Source: Liolophura sinensis (taxonomy: Eukaryota > Mollusca > Polyplacophora > Chitonida > Chitonidae). Taken from it: 64,000 bases of DNA. The number at the start of each line of letters is the position of its first letter. Position 1 is the stretch's first letter. The position numbers and the translations under genes were made by a program. The DNA lies in contig NC_088300.1 in assembly GCF_032854445.1 (NCBI RefSeq), positions 44,263,682 through 44,327,681 on the forward strand, written 5' to 3'. Of this stretch, positions 11,112-21,929 are shown piece after piece. The notes under the pieces are model-generated. The model saw nothing but the letters and a program-made list of their open reading frames with translations. It had not been told where the DNA came from and ran no database searches.

Positions 11112-11462
11112 GGAGTGAGTGAGTGAGTGAGTTCTTGGGGTTTAACGTCGTGCTTAACAATTTTTCAGTCATATGACAACGAGGAAATCCTTAGGGTGTA
11201 TGATATGTACCTCCTTGTTGCAGGAAGGACTTCCACCGCTCTTTTATCTAGCGCTGCTTCAGTGAGACGACTTACCAAAGGTAATTAAGCGGCCCAGCCA
11301 TTAGACTGATACGAGTCAACCTGTCTTTGCACTATCCCCTTCATGCTGAACGTCAAGCGAGGAAGTTGAAACTTCCTCTTTTAAAGTCTTAGGTGTGACT
11401 CGCCCCAGGATTTATCCTGGATATACCGCTCCCGAAGCGGACGATCTACCAACTCATCCTAA
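11112..11462 (-). repeat. SINE-B, near full length
   Basis: The tRNA-like head lies at the right: in reverse complement GAGTTGGTAGATCGTCCGC and ATCCTGGGGCGAGTCACACC. The body holds CTTCCTCGCTTGACGTTCAG and AAGGGGATAGTGCAA. At the left the tail ends TTTAACGTCGTGCTTAAC then (GTGA)n at 11,112-11,130. Other copies are at 11,926, 35,070, 47,937 and 55,262. SINEs of this kind are transcribed by RNA polymerase III and copied by a LINE; no partner LINE is in the window. Confidence 0.8.
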
Positions 11463-11925
11463 ATGAAGGTTTGTTAGGCCAATAAAAGCGCTTCTACCTA
11501 AACTAGGTCAAAATGTTATTATGTGGCGCTTGGAGGATCATAGAATAACGTTACTTGATGGAACAAGACAAAATATATGCATTTCAATAGTACATCGGGT
11601 AACCAGGGAAACATGGGAAGATAACCGCGAATTAAACGTAGTGTAAAAGGCTGTAACGGAGTTAAGATAATTATTGATTTCAAGGAAAAGGGGAGGTAAC
11701 CCTGGATGAATGATATGATGCTCACTTATACATATGTAGTATCTTACCTTGTACTGAGCAAATCATTTTTTGGGTTTGTACATGGGATAGTTTAGATCAT
11801 TCAGTGCAATATAATGCGAAGTGTCCAATCACAGTGTGGACAGCAAACCGGTGAAACAATATCAATAGTCAAATTCTAGATATATATCACATTGAATGTA
11901 TCAGATTGATAGACGTGATTTTAGT

Positions 11926-12108
11926 GAGTGAGTGCTTGGGGTTTAACATATAATGTGCCTCCTGGTTGCAGGGCGGATTTTTACCGCTCTTTTTTCTAGT
12001 GCTGCTTCAGTGAGACGACAAGTAAGCCGCCCTGCCCTAGCCATTATACTGATACGGGTCAACCAGTCGTTGCACTATCCCCTTCATGCTAAACGCCAAG
12101 CGAGGAGT
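11926..12108 (-). repeat. SINE-B, head-truncated copy
   Basis: GAGTGAGTGCTTGGGGTTTA, GCTGCTTCAGTGAGACGAC, CCATTATACTGATACGGGTC and ATCCCCTTCATGCT match the 11.1-kb copy in order. It stops at CGCCAAGCGAGGA before the tRNA-like head and lacks about 45 bases after GTTTAAC. Confidence 0.8.
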
Positions 12109-12114
12109 GATAGA

Positions 12115-12960
12115 GGGAAGTAACAGCATTTTCTTTATCAGGAATTGTACTTTGTGGATACACATGGGGAATAGTTTCTAGCGATGGAAATTGCCGAAAA
12201 CCATTCATCTAAAATTTGGAAAAAGAATCTCTGCTATATCCGCAAAAGGTAATCCTTAAAGACGATAATGCTGTTACCTGGTTGTGGAGGTAGTCGACAG
12301 TTTTCAAGAGAGCCTCGAAATGTTCTACATGGGCCAATTAGCTTATTCCGAATTACAAAGGCAGAGCTAATTTGTTTATTTAGAGCAATGATCCAGTACA
12401 CTGCAGCACTTTACACATGTCCGACAAATTTGCTTCAAATGTCCGTGAAACTAATTTACATGTCATATTATGGCGAAACATTGCCCTTTAAAAACATGCA
12501 GCGGTATCACGGCTTTTCCTAACTAAAACGAATGGAAGGCAGTGGTGTGATCTGTGTTCAGAGGAAGTAACACGTGCTCTTTAAGTACTCTTATTTTATG
12601 GGGTTTTTTTTGAGTGTAATGGAACACAGTTCCTAGCGGATATTAGTCATGTTGGTGGTAGTAGAGCAGAGCGAGTAGCCTGCTGGGTATTGGTAGTACT
12701 TGTGTGATCTGTCTTCAGACAGAAATAACGACCTTTTGCCCATCAATTAGATGAGTTGTGATGGTTGGGAATAGCTAACGAATTGTGTGAATTGTCAAGG
12801 GACAGAAGATCACGACTTTCGAACATTATTTACTTGACTTCTATTGGGATTGATTGGCCGACCTTTTGCAAATAGGCGGTACTTTTGTGGTCCGTCTCAA
12901 CTCTGCTTAACCTGAGGTATATCCATTGTGTTGAATAAGATCACCACGTTGGGTATATGA
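12115..12960. other. Stretch without a recognised gene
   Basis: No repeat family of the window was recognised here. An 84-codon frame at 12,268-12,522 starting MLLPGCGGSRQFS has no visible domain or splice support and is within chance expectation. Confidence 0.4.
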
Positions 12961-12964
12961 ACAG

Positions 12965-13115
12965 CTGCAATCAAATCGCAACTGAGTTACACATTTCGTT
13001 AAGGACAATTTATGTTCTAGCGTGGTTGACAATTTGAATACTGATTTCCCTCAGTCGCCTAGAAAACACCTTGAGTCTTTCCAACATCATTGAAAATTGT
13101 TGACCTCTGACAACA
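12965..13115 (+). repeat. Dispersed repeat E, left part
   Basis: CAACTGAGTTACACATTTCG, TGAATACTGATTTCCCTCAG, TCGCCTAGAAAAC and TTTCCAACATCATTGAAAA match 8,370-8,480. It is cut where repeat D begins near 13,105. Confidence 0.6.
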
Positions 13116-13555
13116 CAGAATTTTGATTTATTTATTTATTTATTTGATTGCTGTTTACGCCGTACTCAAGAATATTTCACTTATACGACGGCGGCCAGCA
13201 TTATTGTGGGTGGAAACCGGGCATAGCCCGGGGGAAACCCACGACCATCCGCGGGTTGCTGACAGACCTTCCCATGTACGACCGGAGAGGAAGCCAGCAT
13301 GAGCTGGACTTGAACTCACAGCGCAGAATTTTGAGTAATTCTTGACCAATAACGTCTAATAAATTGCAATTAACATCAGTGTATTTTTACGTAATGCTAC
13401 TTAAGCCATGGTGCTAAGGGGCGTGTAAATTGCTACCATTTATGCATTTACATGTACAGTTAGAATAAATCCCTGACTGACAGTTATCAAACTGTCGTCG
13501 CTGCTCAGGTTTTACTCTGTATGCAGTACGTCTTTAATTATTTTGTATTCCTGCA
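13105..13555 (+). repeat. Repeat D, split by a SINE-A
   Basis: D sequence TGACAACACAGAATTTTGA at the left continues after the SINE with GAGTAATTCTTGACCAATAA, CTTAAGCCATGGTGCTAAGG and AGTTAGAATAAATCCCTGAC. Removing 13,127-13,334 restores the order seen at 9,740-10,115. Confidence 0.7.
13127..13323 (-). repeat. SINE-A, 5'-truncated, with target duplication
   Basis: The tail (TTTA)n starts at 13,127, followed by the SINE-A 3' end and middle domain (CGGCGGCCAGCATTATTGTG, CCGGGGGAAACCCACGACC, GGAGAGGAAGCCAGC). It stops at the B-box region (CTTGAACTCACAGCG). The flanking 11-bp repeat CAGAATTTTGA at 13,116-13,126 and 13,324-13,334 is exact. Overlapping open frames on both strands here are readings of the SINE and not genes. 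Confidence 0.9.
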
Positions 13556-13880
13556 TTAACCGGGATTCTGCTGGTGGACTAAGCATCCCCGAGGCCTGGT
13601 CTTTTGCATTGTTTTAATTCTAGGCCAGTGATGTCTAGTAAATTGCAATTAACATCACTCCATTTTTTTTTACCTAATTCAGCTTAAGCCATGGTGATAG
13701 GGGTTTGTAAATTGCTCCTGTTTATGGATTTACTTGAACAGTTAGAATAAATCCTTGACTGTGGTGGATTGACAAGAGGTCGTATATCAACAGTTACGTG
13801 TGACCATTTTCCAGCTGTGACACTCTCGTTGCTGTTCGGGTTTTACTCTCTATACTGTACGTCTTTAATCATATGGTATA
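13556..13880 (+). repeat. Dispersed repeat D, tandem to the previous copy
   Basis: From ACCGGGATTCTGCTGGTGGA through AAATTGCAATTAACATCACT and CTTAAGCCATGGTGATAGGG to CTGTACGTCTTTAATC. The preceding D copy ends in the same motif, so two D units lie head to tail. Confidence 0.7.
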
Positions 13881-14244
13881 CGAAAGTCTGTTTCGACAAG
13901 GCATAGATTTAGACAAGATAAACCATCACTTGTTGATCTCTGTGTTTAGTGAGAAAGATTTGAAGTATTCACTTCAGCGGAGGAAAGTCTTAAAATTACA
14001 TCTGACTTTGGTGGCAATTACTAGCACCACGGAAATCTGTCAGTCGACATGTTCGTATTGCGTTAACTGTAATGAACATTATTATTTATTATTATTATTT
14101 ATTATGTTCTAAAGATTTCTCTGAGTGCCTAAGTGTAGCGTATATCAAGTTAAGAATGGTTTCAGCTATTTTAATCGCACAGAGACTTATTTAATGTATG
14201 CATGATGCAGCTTCGGACAGATTTGCTCACGCTGGACTGTCGTT

Positions 14245-14465
14245 TGTATATAACAGAGACTTTCCAACATCACTGAAAACTGTTGACTGCTGCTCTTTGC
14301 TTGATTCCATCCTATTTTCGTTCTTTGTGTACTTTCTTAGTTCTTTGGTGCTTTGTGTTATACGTCGGTTTGGGAATGGGCCTTGTGATTATTGAACTGG
14401 GACGTCCTTATTGGTAAATGGCTGGTGTACGAATGCCTGTTTCGACGTAAAGATCCAGTCTTTTA
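14245..14465 (+). repeat. Dispersed repeat E, right part
   Basis: TTTCCAACATCACTGAAAAC, TGTTGACTGCTGCTCTTTGC, TTAGTTCTTTGGTGCTTTGT and GGCCTTGTGATTATTG match 8,460-8,650. Short open frames at 14,198-14,395 and 14,411-14,620 are readings of this repeat and its edge. Confidence 0.7.
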
Positions 14466-14469
14466 CAAA

Positions 14470-16315
14470 TAAACGTGTGGTACTTATCAGTCATCTTGGC
14501 ATTTTATTAGAAGGCTATGCCATTAATCTGCCATGTATAGTAAACTACTGCGCCAATGCACTTCTGCACAACAACAACAGCATATTGATATTTAGTTTCG
14601 ATGAGTATTGGGGTATATAAGCGTTCTACCACTGGATCTACATTGGATGACAATCGCCAAATAGTAGACAACAACATAAAAAAATATGTACTGCTGAAGT
14701 TCGCCATTCAAAGCATGGGTGCACTATGTCATTTGTTAATTAGTTAAAAAGCTGAGACAGTATTATTTACCTTTGTGATTTGACGTTTGTGGAATATTGA
14801 CAACGGGCGTCGCAAATTAATAATGATCACATATATGTTCAAACACATCTGTCGCGCCTAAGACGTTTCACTGTTGGTCTAGTATAAGAGCATAAAGGCT
14901 CAAATACCTGATGAAAATAAAGACAAAATGAAAACATTAACTGAAGCCATAACTGTACACCTCTGCAGCTGCACTCCTTTTCAGCTCACGTGGCACTCTT
15001 TACGATCTCTTTACTCTACTGACAACACCAAAAACGCTTAATCTTTTCCGCATGCGAGGCTTGGTTAGGCTCACCCCTCAACCCTCATGTCCATGTGCGG
15101 ACCCATAATCAGCAGAATCTTGCGGTGCCTATCTTAGATGAAGAGAAATCATTTACTTGTATACCTGTCAAGTGTTAAAGGAAACAATGGTTAAAGCAGA
15201 GGTTTTATTTTTCTAACATCACTTCCTTGAATTTTTCGTTTCCTTGGTGTTGATTATATTTCTATCAAAACAGTTGCCAGTGGTAGCAGTTATGTAAAGC
15301 GAGCGTACAGACCGGCACACGCGCTGTAAGTCGTATGCTCGGCAGCCACATACTTGTTACAAATATAGGACATAAAAGACAAAAACATGACCGTACCATT
15401 AAGTAATATGTTTCAGGATAGCGTCACAGTTTTAGTGTGACCTACTTATACTGCAGTGGAACTCGAAAACAGAAAAAAGCAAGGCCCATATGAAATTTAT
15501 CAATTGAGGAACAGAGTAAAGCAAACAAAAAATACAACAAAGCAACAAACAATTAAAGCAATCAGTGTTTTCTTTCTTTTTTTTTTCGCCTTTTCTCTTC
15601 CATTGGAAACGTAAATGACACATTTAACATGGATGAAACAGATGTTTTCAAACTCATCTTTAAATTCTAAAATATGTTCAGACGTATGAGACACACATAT
15701 GCTAAAATAGAAATAAACGATTTCTGGCCGTGATAATATATAAGTGTAAATCATACTTATACACGGGATGTTCAAATAATGCATAAGTTTGATTAATACT
15801 TGATTACATAAGAAGAAGAACTCGTTTATTCCTGAAATATTCGTTTGGAAATTATGATATCTCAAATGGCAAATGACAAAGACGCTGGAGTTTTGATGAT
15901 ATATTGGTAAGAAACAAATGAAATAATTCCGAGCACTCATTAAGCCATGCAATCTAAGATTACACATCGGCCATTTGTCTTTATCCTTATGGAAGCATCT
16001 TTACACGCACATCACATTTTGCTCCACAATACTCCTCTGTAAAAATCGCCCTCTTAAAGTTTATTAAGGTATGATCGATGTTGTGCAATTCTGAAAGTAC
16101 CCAGGCTGTACAATACCATTCTTTAAACAATACAATCGACGCTGATTGACTGGCAGAGAAAATAGGGTTTCTTGGGTTAAATCCGGAAACCAAGATCACG
16201 CTTGATTAAGTTTGCCATGCCTTAAATTTAGCTTAGGCTACTTATAACCTACAGCTGCCTATCTCACACCAGCTTATCAGAAACGATTATGTATCCCGGT
16301 GATTATGGTGTTTGA
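14470..16315. other. Stretch with no confirmed gene
   Basis: No recognised repeat. The only notable feature is the minus-strand open frame at 15,500-15,967, listed separately. A T/C-rich patch lies at 15,568-15,600. Confidence 0.4.
15500..15967 (-). CDS. 155-codon open frame, doubtful
   Basis: The longest non-repeat frame in the window. It ends with a basic patch, REKAKKKRKK, then a hydrophobic stretch, TLIALIVCCFVVFFVCFTL, as in a tail-anchored or single-pass membrane protein. The rest is rich in I, F, Y, C and H, as AT-rich non-coding DNA gives. A rough estimate for this base composition is about one such frame per 64 kb by chance on six frames. No domain is recognised. The start is ATG at 15,967, with no promoter signal seen. 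Confidence 0.15.
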   Translation of the reverse strand: MCNLRLHGLMSARNYFICFLPIYHQNSSVFVICHLRYHNFQTNISGINEFFFLCNQVLIKLMHYLNIPCISMIYTYILSRPEIVYFYFSICVSHTSEHILEFKDEFENICFIHVKCVIYVSNGREKAKKKRKKTLIALIVCCFVVFFVCFTLFLN

Positions 16316-16319
16316 TTTC

Positions 16320-16560
16320 TTGATTTATTTGATTGGTGTTTTACGTCTTGCTCAAAAATAATTCACTCGTACAAAGGCGGTCAGCATTAAGGTCGGAACA
16401 AACTGGTAGAGTCCGGGGGAGCCCACACTGTGATCATCACCATGTTGCTGACTGACCTGCACACGGACGATTGGAGAGGAAGTCAGCATGAGCTGGACTT
16501 GAACTCACTTCGATCGCATTTAAGCCAGTGAGGGGCTTCTTGCTCATTCCGCGGCCCCCT
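16320..16560 (-). repeat. SINE-A, diverged, near full length
   Basis: Tail TTGATTTATTTGATTGGTGT, then TTTACGTCTTGCTCAA, GGAGAGGAAGTCAGCATGAG and CTGGACTTGAACTCAC, ending in GC-rich head remnants (GCGGCCCCCTCGG). Several indels mark it as older than the 17.1-kb copy. Confidence 0.8.
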
Positions 16561-16795
16561 CGGTCATGGAGGTCCAAATTGCATTTGAGGGCTGTTAAAT
16601 AAACAATTTGTTGACTCCATTAACCCCTGTATACTACCATACTTCTGATGTTTAGGGGCTAATCACGAGATGAGGACACCCTACCTTGTGTTATGGCTAA
16701 ATGTTGCATCACTGGCATTTAACTGCACTTTATTTCCGCCATCTTTACTTGATCCATATTGGATTTCTGTTGAGTGTCTATACCGTTATGATCTT

Positions 16796-16943
16796 TTTAT
16801 TTATTTATTTATTTTTTTATGTGATTCGTTTTCAGAAACTTTAACTTATACGACGTCAGCCAGCATTATGAAGAGAGGAACCTGGACAGGGCCCCGGAGG
16901 AAACCCACGGATATTTGGATGTTTCTGGCAGACCACATTATGA
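16796..16943 (-). repeat. SINE-A, 3' half
   Basis: (TTTA)n tail, CTTATACGACGTCAGCCAGC, then ATTATG, GGAGGAAACCCACGGAT and CTGGCAGACC. It stops where the ~40-bp minisatellite begins. Confidence 0.75.
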
Positions 16944-17525
16944 CCTAGGAATCACATGAAGGACGAATACATGAAAAAGTTGTGGATGTCGGACTGTGTT
17001 AGCATGGATGCGTATTATAAATTGCATAATTTGAGGCCTGAACATCACATTAATGACGAGTAGGTGATTGTTCAGGTCTGAATATCACATTATAGACAAA
17101 AGCTAGTGTTCAAGTTTGAATCTCACATAAATTTATTTATTTATTTGATTTGTGTTTCACGCTGTACTCAAGAATATTTCACTTATACGATGGTGGCCAG
17201 AATTATGGTGGGAGGAAACCGGGCAGAGCCCGGGGAAAACTAACGACCAACCGCAGGTTGCTGCAAGACCTTCCCACGTACGGCCGGAGAGGAAGCCAGC
17301 GTGAGCTGGACTTGAACTCACAACGACCGCATTGGTGAGAGGCTCCTGGGTGAATCTCACATAAACAGCGAATAAGTAATTGCCCAGGTCAGGATGTCAC
17401 CTTAAGTGAAAATGGGTACATGTGATTGCTGAGATCTAAATATCACACCAAGGATAACCTGAATATCACAACAAGGGTGAATAAGTGATTGCCGAAGTCT
17501 GATGGATACAGTGATTGAAATCATC
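16944..17525 (+). repeat. Minisatellite, unit about 40 bp, split by a SINE
   Basis: Units have the pattern CTGAATATCACATTA..GACGAATAAGTGATTGCTGAGGT, 38-46 bp long. Starts are near 16,944, 17,036, 17,077, 17,116, 17,391 and 17,461, with strong divergence between units. A SINE-A at 17,132-17,350 interrupts one unit. No reading frame is kept between units. Confidence 0.7.
17132..17350 (-). repeat. SINE-A inserted in the minisatellite, exact 15-bp target duplication
   Basis: TGAATCTCACATAAA occurs at 17,117-17,131 and again at 17,351-17,365. Between them lies a SINE-A from its (ATTT)n tail to GCATTGGTGAGAGGCTCCTG. The head is truncated before the A box. Removing the insert and one duplicate restores the minisatellite unit. 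Confidence 0.93.
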
Positions 17526-17529
17526 TCCT

Positions 17530-17955
17530 TGTCAGATTAAGGGTTGGAGACTGGATACATTTAGGACAGTATAAGCGTTTGTCATCATAACTGTGATAAT
17601 GTAATAAATGTCTTTTTATTACCTGACCTCAGAACATTATGGCAAGGAGGAAAGAGTTAGCGCACTACAAGAGAATGAGTGGTTGGTTATTACTGGGGAT
17701 AAAACGCTTCACGGGCATCTGTAGGGGTAGTTTGGTTCCCCAATGGGAGAGGCCTGAACATTCAGCTAAGGGCATTCTGGACATTGTTGAGGACAGGACA
17801 ATGTGTCCATGAGAGATGACCGGATATCTGACTAGGGACAACGCAGCACTGTGCCCAGCAGAGAAGGCTGTTCATCTATCTAAGGACATACAGCTTATAA
17901 CTTTAGAACACTGCATCTAAAAGCATATAGACTGGTTATTATTAACATCAGGACA
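17530..17955 (+). repeat. Decayed left flank of the 66-bp array
   Basis: Diverged units can still be seen through GGTTATTACTGG, TCAGCTAAGGGCA, AGAACACTG..TC and AGCTTATAACTTTAGAACA. They carry many indels, unlike the regular core that follows. Confidence 0.55.
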
Positions 17956-18660
17956 TTGTGAGGAGGAGAGAAAGCTGGGCATCCAGCTAAGGAAAGACTG
18001 ATTGTTATTGGTGTCAGAAGACTGTATCCAGGAGAGAATGCTGGGCACCCAGCTAAGGACAGACTGGCTATTGCTGTCGTCAGAACACCGTATCAAGGTG
18101 AGAATACTAGGGATCCAGCTAAGGAAAGACTGGGTAATATTGGCGCCAGAAGACTGTATCCAGGAGAGAATACTGGGTACCCAGCTAAGGGCAGACTGGC
18201 TATTACTGTCGTCAGAACACCGTATCCAGGGGAGAATACTAGGGATCCAGCTAAGGAAAGACTGGGTAATATTGACGCCAGAAGACTGTATCCAGGAGAG
18301 AATACTGGGTACCCAGCTAAGGGCAGACTGGCTATTACTGTCGTCAGAACACCGTATCCAGGGGAGAATGCTATGGATCCAGCTAAGGAAAGACTGGGTA
18401 ATATTGGTGCCAGAAGACTGTATCCAGGAGAGAATACTGGGTACCCAGCTAAGGGCAGACTGGCTATTGCTGGCGTCAGAACACCGTATCCAGGTGAGAA
18501 TACTATGGATCCAGCTAAGGAAAGACTGGGTAATATTGACGCCAGAAGACTGTATCCAGGAGAGAATACTGGGTACCCAGCTAAGGACAGACTAGTTATT
18601 GCTGGCGTCAGAACACCGTATCCAGGGGAGAATAAGGACAGACTAAGGACAGACTGAATA
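17956..18660 (+). repeat. Satellite-like array, 132-bp unit made of two 66-bp halves
   Basis: The landmark AGAAGACTG starts at 18,016, 18,148, 18,280, 18,412 and 18,544, exactly 132 bases apart. Each unit has an A half (GAAGACTGTATCCAGGAGAG, GGGTACCCAGCTAAGG) and a B half (GAACACCGTATCCAGGGGAG, GGATCCAGCTAAGGAAAG). Because 66 is a multiple of three, every stop-free frame stays open. This gives 197-codon frames on both strands (18,002-18,595 plus; 18,093-18,686 minus). Core units differ at only a few bases. No signal, start context or splice site supports a protein. Confidence 0.9.
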
Positions 18661-18960
18661 TTATTGGCGTAAGAACACCTTATCAAGGACAGACTGCTGG
18701 GAACTCAGCTAAGGACGGATGGTTATTACTGACGTGAGAATATGTATCAAGGACAGAAAGCTGGAAATCTTACTGAAACCACACTGGGTACCGGTAAGAC
18801 CAGAAAGCCAACCACTGACGGTCTGATTATTACTGACGTAAGAACATTGTAAGAACAAGCAGCTAAAACAGATGACTGTCGTTAACACGACGACATTGTA
18901 TCGAAGAGAGGGCTGGGAACACCAATTGATCATGTTGATTATAATGACAGGGCAGTCAAC
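18661..18960 (+). repeat. Decayed right flank of the 66-bp array
   Basis: Units lose regularity: GTAAGAACACCTTATCAAGG, CTCAGCTAAGGACGG, ACGTGAGAATATGTATCAAGG, GACGTAAGAACATTG and GACGACATTGTATCG each start a worn unit. Divergence increases away from the core. Confidence 0.6.
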
Positions 18961-21185
18961 GGAAATGAAAGATTCATTTAACTTTAGAGAAATCTAGCAA
19001 CTGAATTTACAATCGATTTTTACATGCTGATGAAGTCAAAGTCCCTCACGAATAAAAACACATATTCTCACTAACATGAACATTTCCTGTTTTTTTTCTT
19101 ACCTGATAAAATTACACAGGTAGAGCGAAGAAAGCTATCATGTTATTATAGCTTCAGCCAAGGTTGACTCCACTCGTCCTTTCTCTTCTTCTTTCATCGG
19201 TAAAAGTGATTCCCTGAGATTTATCCCAACCAAATTAAGGAAGGCCAAAATGCGCATGTGAAGTCAACACTATAGGAGTTTAGGAGAACAACAAATTGAT
19301 GGGGCAGATAAACAAGGCAATAACAGATTGAAATCAAAGTTACTTTTTAAGTTCCCCGAAAAAAAAAAACTAACTTGCACACAGGGCACCTGTAATTCTT
19401 GCGTTCACTTAACATCTAAAAGCTCTCGCTCACAATAAGAATTTTGTTTATTCTGTTGATTTTTTAAGTCGAGAGCGGTTTTATGGATCTCGATCAATCA
19501 AGGGCTTATATGGCGAGCATAATCTAAAATCTCTGCTGTGTTCATAGAAAAACAATATTGAATGGCTACTTCTAGTTCAGCACATGAAACTTCCAACTGT
19601 GCCAGAGTTAATAAAACTGTAGATATGGTTTCACATTGTAGACCTAAGACTGCTCGAATAGAGGTTTTTACTACAACACTGCGTGTGGCAAGTGATCTTT
19701 CCCCTTAACCATTTCTATATAGGCCACGAGGTACGTATATCCGATGAAAAGTGGTTTTGTCAACCAGTAAACTTGACCGCTGTCATTTGAGTGAAACAAG
19801 TCTGATGTTAAATACCATTTAGATAACTTTTTGACTACATGACATTTCTTTACATGTGCCAGGGTTTCCATTGCTGATTGTGAATTTATTCTTATTGAAC
19901 ATATCTATCAACTCTCTCTGAAATGTGTACATTTGCATGAATATCAGACATCTTTTTGTTTAATCTCTCTTTTTGTAAATAAGATTTCAATCCAGGTTAT
20001 CTAATAATTCTTCACAAAATTACAAAATATATGAATGTTTAAAGAGCAATACTTCATTCAAAACGTAACATACATGCTGTGGACATTTTTAGTTCCGAAT
20101 TTGGTATCTAAAAGTCTGCTTTTTACGCTTCCCGATGTGTGGTGCTTTGGTTTTAATTTTGTGACCAAAGAAATCATGTTTTCTCAGCTGATGGAGTCAG
20201 ACTTGGTAGATTTGTTTGCAGGGGAGAAGAGATTCCATTCACACTGGAACACTGAATTCATCCTGTGCATTTGGTGTCGATTGGTTCACGTATGTGCCAC
20301 TGACCGGATGCCTCTTGTGTGAATTCGTTAAGTTGTGTGTTTTTAACAATAGATGATCGATTGACCTGTGCTCTGGCTTTGTGTGCATGTTTACATTTTG
20401 TGTTAGAGGATAGTGACATTTCATGTATAAATAAATCGACTGACAAGGACCGATGATGTGTAAGAACCAAAGGGCTTTACAAAAGATCTGAAACAATAGA
20501 AATGCCTACTGTAAAGGCTTACAATTTTATATTACATGCTGACAGGAACTTCTACCTGTACACACAAAAGCATAATGATTGAATAAATAATTATGACTTA
20601 ACGCCATTTTCGCAATATTTCAGCCAAATCGTTACCAGTGCCGTTCTGTACACCAACTGTCAACCGAATCCGTCTATAACGTATTCCATAAAGTTGTCCA
20701 TAGACAGCTAGGCAAATATGCAACCAGAAAACAAGCAAGACCGCACATGCCGAAGATAAATAATAAAAACTGTATGTCTTGTCGGCGATGTTGTGTGCAC
20801 AACGATTACAAATAACTACATCTTAACATGTTAACTTCATACCACTTTTCGCAACAATTTTTTGTTGACTCATGTATTATTGGCAAGTACATTGCAGTCC
20901 GTCATATGGCCTTACGCACGGACATCTCTAAGTCGAGTTATATATTATAGCACGGGAATAACATAGATGTTAGCATTTCGTATCACCGGTAGTTACATTA
21001 GTGCATAGCGCAGCTGTCCAGCTGCCTACGTATCCATTATCGCGGAAAGATTTTCCTCCAAGCAAGTACTTACTGCTCTGGCTGCAATCGATCATGCAAC
21101 TTCATAAAACATTAATTGTGCACATTCTCAACAGGCCTCCATGCATCCATGTCATGCTTACCGTCAAGTGCTGCATATATAGTAT
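18960..21185. other. Stretch without a recognised gene
   Basis: AT-rich. Short frames (19,671-19,871 minus; 20,035-20,322 plus, starting MFKEQYFIQNVTYMLW) have no domain or splice support. No family repeat of the window was recognised. Confidence 0.4.
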
Positions 21186-21189
21186 GTAT

Positions 21190-21450
21190 ATATGTATACT
21201 CGGCGTTTTAAGTCGTACTTAAACACGTTTTCAGTCATATGACGACGAGCAGTCTTTAGGTTTGTGTAGATTTAATGTGTTCTTGTGGCGGGACGAGTTC
21301 ATGTCGCCAAAGTGCTGCCGCTACTGAAGTACCGAAGGCACCAGACGTGACACCCATCCAGTCACATTATACTGACACCAACCCAACCACATCTGTGTCC
21401 TTACTCTAAAGTCCGAGTGCTGAGCTCCAATCTAGTCAACAACAAGTGTC
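21190..21450 (-). repeat. SINE-C, head-truncated
   Basis: TTTTAAGTCGTACTTAA, TTTTCAGTCATATGACGACG, CTTGTGGCGGGACGAGTTCA, ACATTATACTGACACC and AGTGCTGAGCTCC match the copies at 34,086, 37,518 and 49,795. Its tail resembles the SINE-B tail, but the middle and head differ. Confidence 0.75.
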
Positions 21451-21714
21451 ATTTTTAACAAATGTAGTATGTAGTGCATTGTCAGAGACCATTTAACGTT
21501 CGCTGTCGTATCATAGCCCTTTGAGTCATGTCATACATAATGAAAAGTCAGAACTAAATGCGCATACAAGTTATTTTCTTTTCCGCGTGCAATGCTGATT
21601 TTGGGTCATCAGACACTGCGTTGTCGGTACACCTGCGAGTCGACTGCTGGGCGCCAGGCAGAGGCGCGGGCAAACGGCGTCTTGGACTACCTTGCCAAAC
21701 ATATTCAAAATTTC

Positions 21715-21925
21715 TTTAATCTATGTGTCGAAACAGACATTCGTATACCAGCCGGCAACCAATAAGGACGTTCCGGGTCAATAATGGCAAAGCCAATTCT
21801 CAAAATACAAATCAACACAGAGCTAAAAAATGTATATCAAGTACGAAAATAGGACGGAATCATACAAAGAGAAGTGGTCAACAGTTTTCAGTAATGTAGG
21901 AAAGACGCAAGGTATGTTGTAGGTG
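21715..21925 (-). repeat. Dispersed repeat E
   Basis: GTGTCGAAACAGACATTCG, ACCAGCCGGCAACCAATAAG, AACAGTTTTCAGTAATGTAG and GAAAGACGCAAGGTATGTT match 940-1,145 closely. Confidence 0.75.
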
Positions 21926-21929
21926 TGTA

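Noticed and set aside
15500-15967. Confident membrane-protein gene
   Set aside because: A frame of this length is about what chance gives in AT-rich DNA of this size. It is kept only as a low-confidence entry.
18002-18686. 197-codon open frames on both strands read as a repetitive protein
   Set aside because: They follow from a stop-free tandem unit whose length is divisible by three. Frames are open on opposite strands at once, with no start, splice or conservation evidence.
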